The notes beneath the pieces were generated by a model. It worked only from the letters and a program-made list of their open reading frames with translations, did not search any database and had not been told where the DNA came from. From Taiwanofungus camphoratus (taxonomy: Eukaryota; Basidiomycota; Agaricomycetes; Polyporales; Taiwanofungaceae): a DNA stretch of 64,000 bases. A program made the position numbers and the translations under genes. How positions within the stretch are numbered: position 1 is the first letter of the stretch; each line of letters starts with the position of its first letter. Location of the stretch: assembly GCA_003999685.1 (NCBI GenBank), contig CP021224.1, positions 1,550,001 to 1,614,000 of the forward strand, written 5' to 3'. Below, one piece after another: positions 12,287 through 23,892 of the stretch.

Positions 12287-14878
12287 ATGTCGTCGGCTCC
12301 TGACATCAAGCGTCTTCCCCGTCTGATTTGGCAAAATACACCTTTGGGCAAAAACAGAAGTGAGACCACTCATTCTCAGCAGGCCGAGTATAAGACCCTT
12401 GCTCATCAAGTCAATGCTGAACTTCGCGATGAGCTCCGATATTCTGTCTTCTCGAGCACCCCGCACTTTCTCGACACATTCTTTCCTGTCTGCCCCTCGC
12501 TTGTTGAGGAAATCTACAGGAAGGCTTGCTCCATGAACCCTCCGGTGTATAGTGTCAAGGAGACCCTCTGGAATGGGTTTCCTAGAGAGAAGACAATACG
12601 TCAGGAGGCTTTACTCTATGAGCCATTCGTAAATGTTGCCAATTTCATCACACAGTCTTGCACCACATCCAGCAAACTCCCAGTCCGGTGGCTCTCCGAC
12701 CCTAACCGTTCTCCTGCCCTCTCAGATACAAAGGCTGCGGACCTGAAGCCTGACATAGTCGCTGTTCTGAACTTTCCTGAGCCAGGACCAGAGGTAGAGG
12801 CGAAGAAGTCGCCTCCAAAGGCACCGTGGTCTCGCATTCACGTTCCAATGGAAGTGAAGAAAGCTCAGTCTGAAGCACCAGCTCTTCTTCAACTTCTGGG
12901 ATACCAACGACAAGTTTTCTACGAATCCCATGATCGACGCTTTGTTTACGGGTTGGTCCTAGCTGCGAGAAATCTTTATGTCTATTTGGCGGACCGTTCT
13001 GGAGTCCTTGGCTCGGAGATGTTTGATATGCACACGGTAGGTCAATTATATGTATTGCCGACCCCGACACTGACGGCTTCACCTGCAGGAGCCTCACAAG
13101 CTCATACGTGTCATTGCTGCAATAGCAACCCTTCCAGCATCCCAACTCGGATGGGACACTACCATGCGCGCTATACCGAAGCAAGCACTCGAGCGTCCAT
13201 CGGTATTCTCGGCTTCCGCTTCGAAGCCCTCATACGAACATGACTACTCGGTGGGGAACCCGGTTGAATGTTATTGGGTGGTTCAAATGCCAATGCAGAA
13301 GGAAGGCAACCCAGTGGAGATGCAGGCAGACGTCATGGAGACGTTTATTTTGTGGAAGTCTATTAGCCTTTCGCGAGCAGAGGTGATCCGCGGGCGAGCC
13401 ACTCGTGTTTGGAAAGCTTGGCATGAGAAAGATATGGGCTTGCCTGAAAGTGAACGTGAGGTACGGCCATCTAACTGTTGATTATCCATGTTCGAACTCA
13501 TCGTACTTTTACTTGATAGATATATATCGTGAAAGATACTTGGAGGGATGACAGGCGCGATCTCGAGGGCAAACTGTACGCGGAAATTGGCGACTGTGAA
13601 GGTGTTGCGAAATTGCATTCATATTGTGCAGTCATGGTAGACGAGCAGCTCGATACGACTCGGAACCTAATTCGACGCGACTTGGCACCAGAAGGAACTC
13701 CTATCGCCATAGATGCAAGGCAGAAGCAAGTGCCTCGGTACCCCATCCACTCTCCTGGTGAAGAGTGGCACAGTGTCACGTATTACATTGACCAGGATTA
13801 CGTGCCAAGGGAATCCTTACCCGAAGGGATACAACTAAAGGATGTACAACCTCGTGGGAAAACACACTCTAGGCTGGTGATGAAAACGTATGGTTGGCCA
13901 ATCAAGTTCGCGAAGTCACTTCTCGAGATGGTAGGGGCATTTAAGGATGCTATTGTCGGTGAGTCACCTTTGGCTATACCGAAGTGTTGACACAAGCATG
14001 CTAGCGATTTCATTTTTCAGGCCACCGTAACTCCTTCCAGAGGAACGTGCTGCATCGAGATATCAGCATAGGGAATATATTAATCGCCTCCAAACCTATA
14101 CCTGGCTATCGAGGAATTTTGATTGACTACGAAAATGCGATTATACTCAATTCTGGTCGTGAACCGCTCCTCGATGATCCCTTATCGGTATATCAATCAC
14201 GACACCGTCAATCATATGTTTAATGACTTTATTTTTATACAGGGCACACGTCCATTCATATCCCCCGAAATACTGGGAAAAAGTCCTCTTTGGGCCTACA
14301 GCAAACGAGAGGGCAACCTAAAACGTCCTAAGACAATGCCGCAATTACAGCCGAAACACGACTTCATTCATGACCTAGAGAGTTTCTTCTGGGTTCTGGT
14401 CTGGCTTTGCATGTCTCGGAGCGGCCCAGCAAGGCGCCGGGAAGAGCTCATAACCCCAAACTCCACGGACGATGGGTTTTGCGAAACATTCAAGGGACTG
14501 TTTGAAGGGACTGACCGTGAGCTGGTTTTGAAGAAATCGTTGGTACTCAAACACGGAGGTGATTTCGATTCGGTGGTCATAGTCCATGTTACGGATTGGT
14601 GTGAACCCCTTTTACCCCTTTTGGGGAAGTTCTATGATACCTTGGCCAAAGCGTACGCCGATGAGAAACGCAATTTCGACGTCGAAATCTACGAGGCCGT
14701 CATAAATGCATTCCAGACGATGGAGGACGAGTTGGAAAAGAGACCTGCAGATGCTGAAAAAGAGTACGCGGAATTGAGGGAACATGAGGAGGCACGACGA
14801 CATCGGGACTTGCAAGGACATTGGGATCTGTCTTCACCTAAGATGCAGAAGACGGCCGCTGGGACACACACTGTGTAG
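12287..14878 (+). CDS. FunK1 (fungal-type) protein kinase, gene A
   Basis: FunK1 kinases are a Ser/Thr-kinase-like family expanded in mushroom-forming fungi; substrates are unknown. Five exons can be read in phase: 12287-13036, 13089-13460, 13520-13958, 14021-14187 and 14243-14878 (787 aa), with introns of 52-62 bp. The N-terminal FunK1 region (about residues 45-370) is followed by kinase motifs: catalytic loop VLHRDISIGN (exon 4), LIDYENA in place of DFG, and SPEIL as the APE equivalent (exon 5). The start is the conserved MSS after GGT, as in B and C. A 320-bp miniature transposon at 14869 supplies the last residues (HTV) and the stop. The original tail, still readable at 15191-15339, is cut off. 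Exons 1-4 match gene E. Confidence 0.85.
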
Positions 14879-15188
14879 CTCACAGCAGCTTAATTTCACC
14901 TGGCACACCATCCAGAGACTGTGTGAACACAACCCATTTGTGGGGGAGATTTCACTATTATCAAGTTAATCCTCCCTGTCCTCCAGGTGATCATAAATAA
15001 GGTATTTTCACTCGAAAAGTGATGCATTTCACCTACAGATGGGTATATCTCAACCGCCGCATGAGTAAGCTCGTGCAGGTGAAAATTCCTATAACTTTCA
15101 CCCATCATGAGATTCACTCAGTGCACAAGTGAAAGTGACTTTCCACTCGACGCGAGAGGGTAAGTCCACCGTGCGCACCTCCACGGTG
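14869..15188. mobile_element. 320-bp miniature inverted-repeat element in FunK1 A
   Basis: The ends are CACTGTG (14869) and CACGGTG (ending 15188), i.e. CACTGTG/CACCGTG when inverted, imperfect further in. A 3-bp direct duplication ACA flanks it (14866-14868 and 15189-15191). The duplicated gene E has the uninterrupted site GGGACACAGAAGACGG near 37890-37905, with a single ACA, so the insertion is directly demonstrated. CACT-type ends and a 3-bp duplication are typical of CACTA/EnSpm elements, so it is probably a non-autonomous relative. It has no coding capacity. Confidence 0.8.
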
Positions 15189-15684
15189 ACAGAAGATGGC
15201 CGCTGAGACACAGAAGCCGCCAACCCTCCCGCCAACATTGCCCGCCTACCTTGAAGAACCTGGATCACCTACTCCCCAATCGAAGCGAACTAAAACCGGG
15301 GAGATGCTCGACATCAGAGATTTTTCTCTCAATCACTGATCGATCGTATGGGCACATATCAGGGTCTGGTATGCAAATGGTGTGAGACTAAAATGAAGCG
15401 GCGTGGCAAACTATTGGGAAGTGAGGATGTTGATGATGGATTGCGATCCTTTACTTTGTATGCATGATTCAATATGCACTGCTTTCGTGTTATATATGTG
15501 CTCCGTAAATATTACTTTGATGAGTTGTCATAAAAGACAGTTGTCCTGTTCAACATCGCCGTTCGAAAATTCAATCGAAGCTCTTTGTTCCAAGTCTGCC
15601 GCATTGGTACATTTTCGTGGCCACCTTGTCGCTATAAAATGAAATGCACTTTCGACGTGAGCCAAATCACTAACAGCTCAAGGT
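15189..15684 (+). other. Displaced FunK1 A tail and upstream region of FunK1 B
   Basis: 15191-15339 still encodes the former C-terminal tail of gene A (QKPPTLPPTLPAYLEEPG, then KTGEMLDIRDFSLN and a stop), matching the end of gene E. From 15340 to 15684 the sequence is non-coding and should hold the terminator of A and the promoter of B. Confidence 0.65.
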
Positions 15685-18373
15685 ATGTCGTCAGTGCAAA
15701 CCATAGCTAATACATCAAATCATGACGACAGCAAAGTTACTGCCAATCAACTTGACTTTGAGAATCCCCAAACACAAGTCGCTCAAGTTGAACGAGAGCT
15801 TCGCGGTGAGTTGGTGTATTCCGTCTTCTCTGATACACCGGAGTTCTTGGACACGCTATTCAACATCCCATCTCGTGTCGTCGAGACGATCTATGAAAGA
15901 GCATGTTCTGTAAAGCCCTGTCGCTACTCCCGCAGGGGCAGACATTGGACCGACATCCTCAGGACCACTGACCACGAGGCTTTGTTGTATGAACCATTCG
16001 TCAACATTGCCAATTTCATTACGGATTGCTGTCGTGAACCGAAGCTTCCCATTCGTTGGGTCTCTAATCCAACTCGCTCTCCGACGTTTCTTGATTCAAA
16101 AGCCACCAATACGAGACCTGATATCATGGCCACTGTGAACTTCCCGGAGACCACGAGCAGTCTGAACTTTCGCAGTCGGAAGAGAAGAAAAGCCGGTCCA
16201 CGGCCTCCTTGGAATCGGATCCACGTTCCGATGGATGTGAAGAAATCATCCACTCATGGACCAGCGCTCTTACAACTTCTCCAACATCAACGTCAAGTGT
16301 TTCATGAGTCTGTCGACCGATGCTTCGTGTTTGGTCTAGCCCTGTCCCAGAAGAACTTGTATGTATATATTGCAGATCGTTCGGGTGTCTTAGGGGCAGA
16401 GGTGTTTGACATCCACCAAGTAATGTTCCCTCACACGTCCTCGCTATTATGATCTGACACTGGTCATCCGTTTTGTTAGGAGCCAAAGAAACTAATACGT
16501 GTTATTGCCGGTATCTGCATGCTTCCACCATCGAGCCTAGGATGGGACACTTCGCTGCGCGCTCTGAAAAAGCGCGGTGTCTTTGCCTCGCCTGAACTGC
16601 TTCGGTCTGAAGCGAAGTTGTCATACGAGTTCACACATGCAGAGTTGCCGACTCCACGCTATTGGATGATCGAGACGCCGAAACCGCGAACCGACGATCC
16701 ATGCAAAATGCGTTCAAACGTATTCAAGACGTTTGTGTTGTGGAAGCCTATCAGCGTTGCATGTAGGGAAATTATTCGTGGTCGAGCAACGCGGATATGG
16801 AAAGCATGGCACGAGAAAGACATGCATCTACCAGAGGAAGATCGAGAAGTGATTAGCTTAGTTTTTTAGGTCGACATTGGCGTAATGACGTTTTTATTGC
16901 AAATTTAGGTTTACATCGTCAAAGACACTTGGCGCGACGACAGGCGGGACGTTGAGGGTGCATTATACGCGCAAATCGGACACTGTGAAGGTGTAGCCGA
17001 GATGTATTCATACTGCGTGGTGACCGTGGACGGAGAGCAGGACACAACAGAGACCCTCATTCGCCGAAATTTACATACCAAAGGCAAGCCTCGAGTCATA
17101 GATGCCAAGCAAAATGTCGCCCAGAAGGAGCCGGAAACCCTCAGAAGCTCTCCCGGCGAAGAGCGCTATGGTATCACCCGGTATACAGTGTTTCTAGGTT
17201 ATTTACCAGAAGAGCTTCCTCCTGGAATCACGCTTCAGGATGTGCTACCTCGCGGAAGAACACATTCCAGACTTGTAATGAAAACCTATGGGTGGCCTGT
17301 GATATTTGCAAAGTCCGTTTTGGAGACTGTCGAAGTGTTTCGAGATGCCATCATAGGTGCGGATTTTACACGGTCTGCGAGTGTATGAAATGATTGAGAT
17401 GTCAATGTATCATCAATACAGGACACCAAAATTCGGTACCAAAGGGTGTACTTCATCGCGATATCAGTGTAGGGAATAATTTGATAACTAGCAAAAGCGA
17501 GCGTGGTCGCCGAGGCGTTTTGATCGACTACGAGATTGCCATCCGGGAAGGACATATGCCACTTGCTGACGATGCTGCCACGGTAAGTCTACATTGGTGT
17601 TCATTACGGTAGCTGATGCTGATGTTCATCTTGCCTAGGGAACACATCCATTCATGTCCCCCGAGATTTTGGGAGGAGAGCCAACGCTCTACTTCCAAGG
17701 GCCTGAAGTGCCAAAGCATTGCTTTCTTCATGACTTGGAAAGTTTCTTCTGGTGCCTTGTTTGGCTCTGCATGAGTAAGGATGGAGCAAGACGTCGAATC
17801 GAACTCATTCCTGGAGACAACCAGCCCAAGAACAAAGCCCTTCGTGTTTTATTCGCAAAGTTCTTTGAGGGTCCGGATGAGCTGTTGGTAGTAACGAAAC
17901 TCGGCATTTTTCAGTATCAGCCGAGTTTTACCTCAAGGGTCTTGAACAACGTGACCGACTATTATCGACCTCTGGTACCTCTTCTTTCGAGTTTGAACCA
18001 AATCCTACTTGACGCGTATACCGACGAGAGGCAGAAACTCGACATTGGTATATACAACAAGGTCATCGCTGCGTTTGAAAGTACCGAGGAGCGGCTGAAT
18101 GATCAGCCCGTCGATGCCACCGACGAATACTGCCGTCTTCGCGAGAAAGAAGAAGAACGACGTCGACAAGACCGTTACGGACACTGGGATCACCATTCAC
18201 CGAAGGTAGGCGAAAGCGCACAAGATCCGGCTAGCTCTTCTCAAGACGTGCTGGCAAGTTCGCCAATACCTGCTAGGAAACGCGCTAGACTCGAGGCTCC
18301 TCCTGATCACGACCAGCATTCTGATCGAGACGACCAGCCCTCTAATCGTGGCTCGTCCACCGGCCGCGGTTGA
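15685..18373 (+). CDS. FunK1 protein kinase, gene B
   Basis: Same family as gene A but clearly diverged. Five exons read in phase: 15685-16419, 16480-16848, 16909-17356, 17422-17582 and 17639-18373 (815 aa). Introns have GT-AG ends (56-65 bp) and positions equivalent to gene A. Kinase landmarks are VLHRDISVGN, LIDYEIA and MSPEIL. The C-terminal tail is charged and low-complexity (CRLREKEEERRRQ, then ARKRARLEAPP, then DRDDQPSNRG) and stops at a TGA at 18371-18373. Paralogue D reads through the equivalent codon (CGA) into an Arg/Ser/Gln/Gly-rich tail, and recognisable tail sequence continues here to about 18547. Gene B therefore probably lost some 60 residues by a nonsense change. Function is otherwise plausible. 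Confidence 0.85.
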
Positions 18374-18547
18374 CGTCGACCTTGTGGTCGTGCTTCTACC
18401 CGCGGTCAAGGACGAGCTTCCAATCGTGATCAGACTTCCAATCGCCGTCAACCAGCTACTGGTGGTCAATCGTCTCATTCCGGTCAGCCCTCTCGAGGTA
18501 CTCTAGTCGCGGTGGATCGCGCTCGGGAAAGCGTGGGCGCAGATAAT

Positions 18548-19424
18548 TGAACATCATGATGGTGATTTGGCGTCCGAAGGTGGCTTCATCATTCAGTATA
18601 TCATTGATCTCGTTGTGCTACATATGTTCTGTATGCTTGTCTCTTTCACATGTTTTCGTCCGCACTGTTGTTGAGGCATCATGTGAGACTTATTAGCTTA
18701 GATTCAACGCGATGTATTAAGATGACGTGTAATGCTGTACTATACACGCGTGCGATACTGGCGACGGGAGCATAGTGATTGAGATCCCCAACCCACCACT
18801 CAGGCTGTTCAGTCTCGCATCCAAACGGCAGCATCGAATGGCCACGGCACCGGTTTGCCTTCCCCCTCTATCTTCCTTCCCTGTCCGCTCTGGCTCGGAA
18901 TAAGCATTGATTGCGCCCGGTGTATCGTGGAGACTGGCAGCGAATCTACGCTGGCTTGGCCTCCCGGGCCGATGACTCAAATTTCTCGCCAAAGATGTAT
19001 CTGTGAAAGCACGTCAATTTCCTGCTCTTGCTTTTGAGAACTGAGCAATAGACTTCCTCAGCATTGCTATCGCCGTTCATATGTTGGCAATTTCGTACTC
19101 CAAATGAAACACTCGCACATCCACAGATCTCGTCGAGGCTTACCTCAGAGCTTCAGCATTGCGCAAGCGTGGTTCAAGCCTGACTCGGTATTCGTCGCGG
19201 TGCTCGGTATTCGTCACGGTGCTCGATTTTTGTGTTTGTGGACAGCGAAAACGAAGCAAGAGGAAGAAATCCTTACATTGTTACCGTTGCATAAACTCCG
19301 CATTATGCATCGGGTTCATATACTGGACTTAGCCAAGGTGCAGATGGTACGCTGAGCGTTCTGAACACGTATAATACGGCCGCGGCGGAAGTTTAGCACT
19401 GGTGAAATAAGTGCCGGACTTACT
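18548..19424. other. Intergenic stretch downstream of FunK1 B
   Basis: No gene is recognised; the open frames here are short and unconvincing. The end of the FunK1 B transcript presumably lies in the first few hundred bases. Confidence 0.4.
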
Positions 19425-20236
19425 AGGACCCCTGAAAATCCCTACCGTTCCGCGCGACACCTTTTTCGGGGTTTCCAAAATCGCCATTTTCGGGGTTTTG
19501 CACGTAACCTTCCCCAATTTCTCCCATTTTCGGGGTTTTTCAGTATCATACCTCAAAAAAATCCTGGGAGGTCCTAGGAACAGTGGAAATGATCATAGGT
19601 ATATAGAAACCACGAAATCTAAGAATCCCGTCCCCTTTTGGTGTTCTCCGGACCCTCTCTGGCCCCCTTCACCTCATCCTCCGCAACCCGTTTATTGTGT
19701 GATGTCGCATCTTTGATCAACGCATCCACGACGTCCAGTAAAGTAGCACGCATTGAGTTAAGGCTGCGCATGGTGTCGAGAAGCTGCTGGCTAGCGGTCA
19801 GCATCTCCAGCGCCGACTGCAGTGGAAATTTGAATTTAAAGCTTTATGTCCGGCTTGAGGGCATGTATAATGTTGTCAGGGGACTGTATAAACTCTGGAT
19901 CCATGGATGTAAGAAGGAGTTGGGTAATAGTTGCTGTATTTATTTTTTTAGTCTCACATATCTACAGTAGCTGCAAAATGAGCCCCGACAAGCTAAGTGT
20001 TTGGTAGCCATGTGTACGAAAGGGGTACCCTGGCCGCTACGCCAGACTTACCATTCCTTATAGGGGATCTCGGGGAGCGAACCTTCCGACAACCAGAGTG
20101 TTTGGTAGCCATCTGTACGAAAATGGGCACCCCAGGCCACTATTTCAGACTTACTGTTCCTAATAGGGGATTTCGGGGATCGGACCTTTTTCGGGGTGCC
20201 TGGCACCGGAGCTCTATGGGGATTTTCAGGGGTCCT
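19425..20236. mobile_element. 812-bp element with 18-bp terminal inverted repeats
   Basis: AGGACCCCTGAAAATCCC at 19425-19442 is perfectly complementary to GGGATTTTCAGGGGTCCT at 20219-20236. CCTTTTTCGGGG recurs as a direct repeat near both ends, and the right end repeats TGTTTGGTAGCCAT.TGTACGAAA at about 19999 and 20100. A short minus-strand frame (19619-19804; helix-like, MLTASQQLLDTMRS) is the only coding-like content. No target duplication is evident. It is best read as a non-autonomous DNA transposon of unknown superfamily, just upstream of the FunK1 C pseudogene. Confidence 0.6.
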
Positions 20237-20431
20237 GGCTGTGACTAGGAAGCCAGTGATCGGGAATTGCTACATCTCACCTGTTGATGACGGCTACGAC
20301 GACTTCTGTGGACTGTTCCATCAACACGAGACTCGGATGTTCGATGCCGGCCTCTGTTGCGGAGACCTATCTCGCTGGTATACGATGAAGCCTTCTTTTG
20401 ACAGAATGAACGAACCAACCGACAGCTTGAG

Positions 20432-23047
20432 GTATGTCGTCGACTCCCTTCTTTGAGCAAGCTGCTCGTCCTGTTTTTAATACCCACCCTGGCTGATAAC
20501 AAACGAAAATACGGACAAAGCCAGACCCTCTCATTTAACAGGTTTTTCAAACGCTTGTCGCTCAGGTCGAGAATGAGCTTCGTGATGACCTCGCTTATTC
20601 CGTCTTCACTAACACGTCCAAGTTTCTGGACGAGCTGTTCGATGTCCGCCCTGAACTCATTGAGAACATATATCAGAGTGTTTACTCCACTGAACCTTCT
20701 CTTTATAACACTGGGGGATCTCAATGGCATAATTTCACCGAAGTGGCACCAACCAAGGAGCACAAATTGTACGACCCGTTCGTCAAAGTCGCCAACTTCA
20801 TCACGGAATCGCGTCCAGAGAATAGACTGCCAGTCCGCTGGTTTACTGATTTATCTCGCTCTCCTGTTCTTGCTGACACGAAAATTGCGCAGATGAAGCC
20901 TGATGTTGTTGCTGTATTAAACTTTCCTGCAGAAGAATGGGAGGGTAAAAGGGCACCGTGGCGTCGTATCCTCGTTCCCATGGCAGCATCAGAAGTGCCA
21001 GCTCTTCTCCAGCTTCTGGGATACCAGACAAGTCTTTCATGAATCACACGACCGACGCTTCGTATTTGGCCTCGTCTTAGCACTAAGGAAGATTTACGTG
21101 TATATTGCGGACCGCTCCGGTGTCCTGAGCTTAGAAATGTTTGACATGCACATTGTGAATCTACTTTATACTTCATTGATTGCAGGAACCTAGAAAGCTT
21201 ATACGTGTTATCGCTGCAATTGCTATGCTTCCAGCGTCCCGGGTAGGATGGGATACTACTATGTTCTCCATAGAGAAGCAATTTTTGAGGATGAGCCCCG
21301 TGTTGTCTTCCGCAAGGCTTTCGTACAGACATGACTACTCGGACAGCCCGACAGAATGTTATTGGACAATCAAGATGCCGAAACCGTACGATGAGACCCG
21401 TTTCAGACGTTTTTGAGACGTTTGTATTGTGGAATTCCATCAGCCATGTGCGCGGAGAGGTGATCCTTGGTCGAGCAACCCGTGCTTGGGAAGCATGGCA
21501 CGAGAATGATTTGCGGCTTCCAGAGCACATGCGTCCGGTCGGAACCGCCCACATTCTTGCCTGCATTTAAATGATCTTATGTTACAATTTTAGACATACA
21601 TTGTCAAAGATACGTGGAGCCTCAGACGACAGACGCGTTCTCGAGGGGTGAACTGTACGTACAGATTGGCAAATGCCAGGGTGTCGCGAAAATGCACTCT
21701 TATTGTGTAGTACACGTGGATGAGAAGAAGGACAAAACTCAAGAGCTTCATTCGCCGTGGGCTGAAAGCTGCGCGTAACCCTATCCTCATAGATGCCAAG
21801 CAGAAGGTTTTTCAAAAGCCAATAGAGCATCCCAGAACCTCTCCTTATGGTGAGTGGCATAACGTCACGCTCTTTGCAATCGATGAAGATCATGTTCTGA
21901 AACATCCGCTGCCTTCTGGAAAAAAGCTCTAAGACATACGGCCCTGCGGCAGGACTCATTCAAGGCCGGTCATGAGGACATTTGGCTGGCTAATCAGATT
22001 TGTGAAATCAACCCCAGAGACTGTCGAGGTGTTGCGACACGCTATCATCGGTAAGACTGCAAGAACTCCTTTAGAAGGCTTGAATTGATAGCAAGTTTTG
22101 TCACAGGACATTGTAACTCCTATACGAAAGGCGTGCTTCACCGGGACATCAACCTGGGAAATGTTTTGGTTACCGGGGAGAAACAGTTGGGTCATCGAGG
22201 TATTCTGATTGACTACGACAATGCAATCAAGCAAGATCATAAAACACTCGCTGACGATCCAACTTCGGTACGTTTATTCTTGACTGGTTCCAACCTTTGT
22301 TGGCTAAATCATGTGAAGGGTACGCATCCTTTCATGTCACCAGAGATATTAGGAGGAGAACCGATGATCGACCGAAACCTTGATGATGGGACTGACTGAA
22401 AGGCCGAAGCATGACTTCATTCACGACTTGAAAAGCTTCTTTTGGGTCCTTATGTGACTCTGCATATGTAGGGATGGTCCAGCAAGGCGTCGCGTCGAAC
22501 TCGTCGACAGTAGTCAAGACGCTCATAAGCCTCTCCGTGACATCTTTGGAAGGCTCTTTGAAAAAGACGCTGACGTCTTGATTTTGACAAAACAACGAGT
22601 CTTCCAGTCGGCGCCGAGTTATTCCAAGCTCATCGAGCGCAACCTCATTCACTATTGCGAACCATTGGCACCGCTACTTCGCCAATGTTATGACATCTTA
22701 CGTGAAGCATATGTAAAACGCGAATTCGACTTTTCGATATATGCACGTGTTATTCAGGCGTTCGACAGGATGGAAGAAGAACTGAAGAAGGGACCTATCG
22801 ATGCTATCGAGGAGTTTCACGAGCTGCGACTGAAGGAAGAAGAACGCCGACATGGTCATTGGGACCCGTCTTCTCCAGGAGGGCCAGGGCAGAATGTAGC
22901 CACTAGCACACGGGGCTCCATAGCCCCCCCCACTGCCTGTATTGCCCTCTATCGCAGAGCCTGGATCACCCACTCCGCAGACGAAACGTGCAAGAACTGG
23001 AGAACTATTGAGGATTGGTCAAGCTTCTCGCAGTGCTCGATCCTCTG
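20432..23047 (+). pseudogene. FunK1 kinase, gene C, degenerate
   Basis: Homology to genes A and B runs through all exons. It starts at the same MSS motif (20432), continues with the N-terminal region (VAQVENELRDDLAYSVF, about 20545), then the exon-2 equivalent (EPRKLIRVIAAIAMLPAS, 21187), the catalytic loop VLHRDINLGNVL and LIDYDNA (about 22130-22220), MSPEIL (22333), and an acidic/charged end (LRLKEEERRHGHWDPSSP, about 22827). The frame is lost repeatedly: an early stop after about 15 codons, shifts near 21030, 21400 and 21630, and stops near 21930, 22395 and 22455. The order and spacing of introns still match. It is a decayed member of the tandem array; no product is expected. Confidence 0.8.
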
Positions 23048-23892
23048 ACGCTTCTGGCTGAGTACGCGGCCAGCCAGAAAAACGAACATAGAAGCAATGC
23101 GCATGAATCGTCTGAAGATGAAGATATTGATCGAGAATGGTATTGTGTCGCTCAGTATGCTATTGGTATATCCTCCCATTTGTGCTCTCGTGTTGTCGTG
23201 CTTGGTGTGCATCTTCGTTTCCCTGTAGATATACATACTTGTCATCAATATATGAAGGGATTATGAATTAATTTGTGTTCGAAACAGTATTACGACGAAA
23301 CAAGACGAGCCTTTGATTGTTGCAGCTGATCCTGTTTCTACTACTTATTAGCTCGTGTGCAGGAGCCGCATTGCCTACGCACTATTAAACACAAATGATT
23401 GTTCTGGATAGCTTGTTTCCATGTGTAAGGCAGGTGCAAAGCTACCGCGAGTCAGGAAGACTACCTGACATGGGAGATGGGATCCTAGTTGCCCTCACTA
23501 AATACTAGTGATCGGGGAAAATCTTCAATTTCTGACAATAAACAATCAGACGTGTTTTACAACAGACAACAGCAGCATACTCGTATTACAGCAGATGGAA
23601 GGGGGCTTCTGCAAACAAATTACTATCGAGAACGAGATGGCAAATATGCAACGAAAATGGACAAGAAGAGCGGAAGCGTGGAACTGTACGTGTCCATGCT
23701 ATGGATGTGGGATGGCGTGTATATATTATGCGATCGTGTATTGTGAAAATGGTGGACGGGAAAGATCGTGTCTTTTTGGACTCCGTGACAGTGGCTGACC
23801 TTGCGTGAACTACGGGCGGTTCACCCCCTGCTTTGTGAAAAGATCACGATAAAATGGGCATGCAGGGCATAAGAATGTGTCAACCTGCACGG
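23048..23892. other. Intergenic stretch between FunK1 C and the host core
   Basis: Only short, unconvincing open frames are seen. No repeat shared with the rest of the window was recognised. It marks the left border of the single-copy gene-dense core. Confidence 0.4.

Larger units (their letters stand above)
10000..14868. repeat. Long inverted duplication, left arm
   Basis: Positions pair with (52767 minus position) on the other strand at 37899-42767 without net indel. From about 10427 to 14522 I found almost no differences. Outside this tract divergence rises sharply. It contains Spt5-like copy 2, a spacer and most of FunK1 gene A. Similarity continues past the 320-bp insertion at 14869, and more weakly through FunK1 gene B (paired with D). 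Confidence 0.9.

Noticed and set aside
12702-13184. 160-residue minus-strand open frame (also mirrored at 39583-40065)
   Set aside because: Antisense shadow of FunK1 exons 1-2, with no family resemblance.
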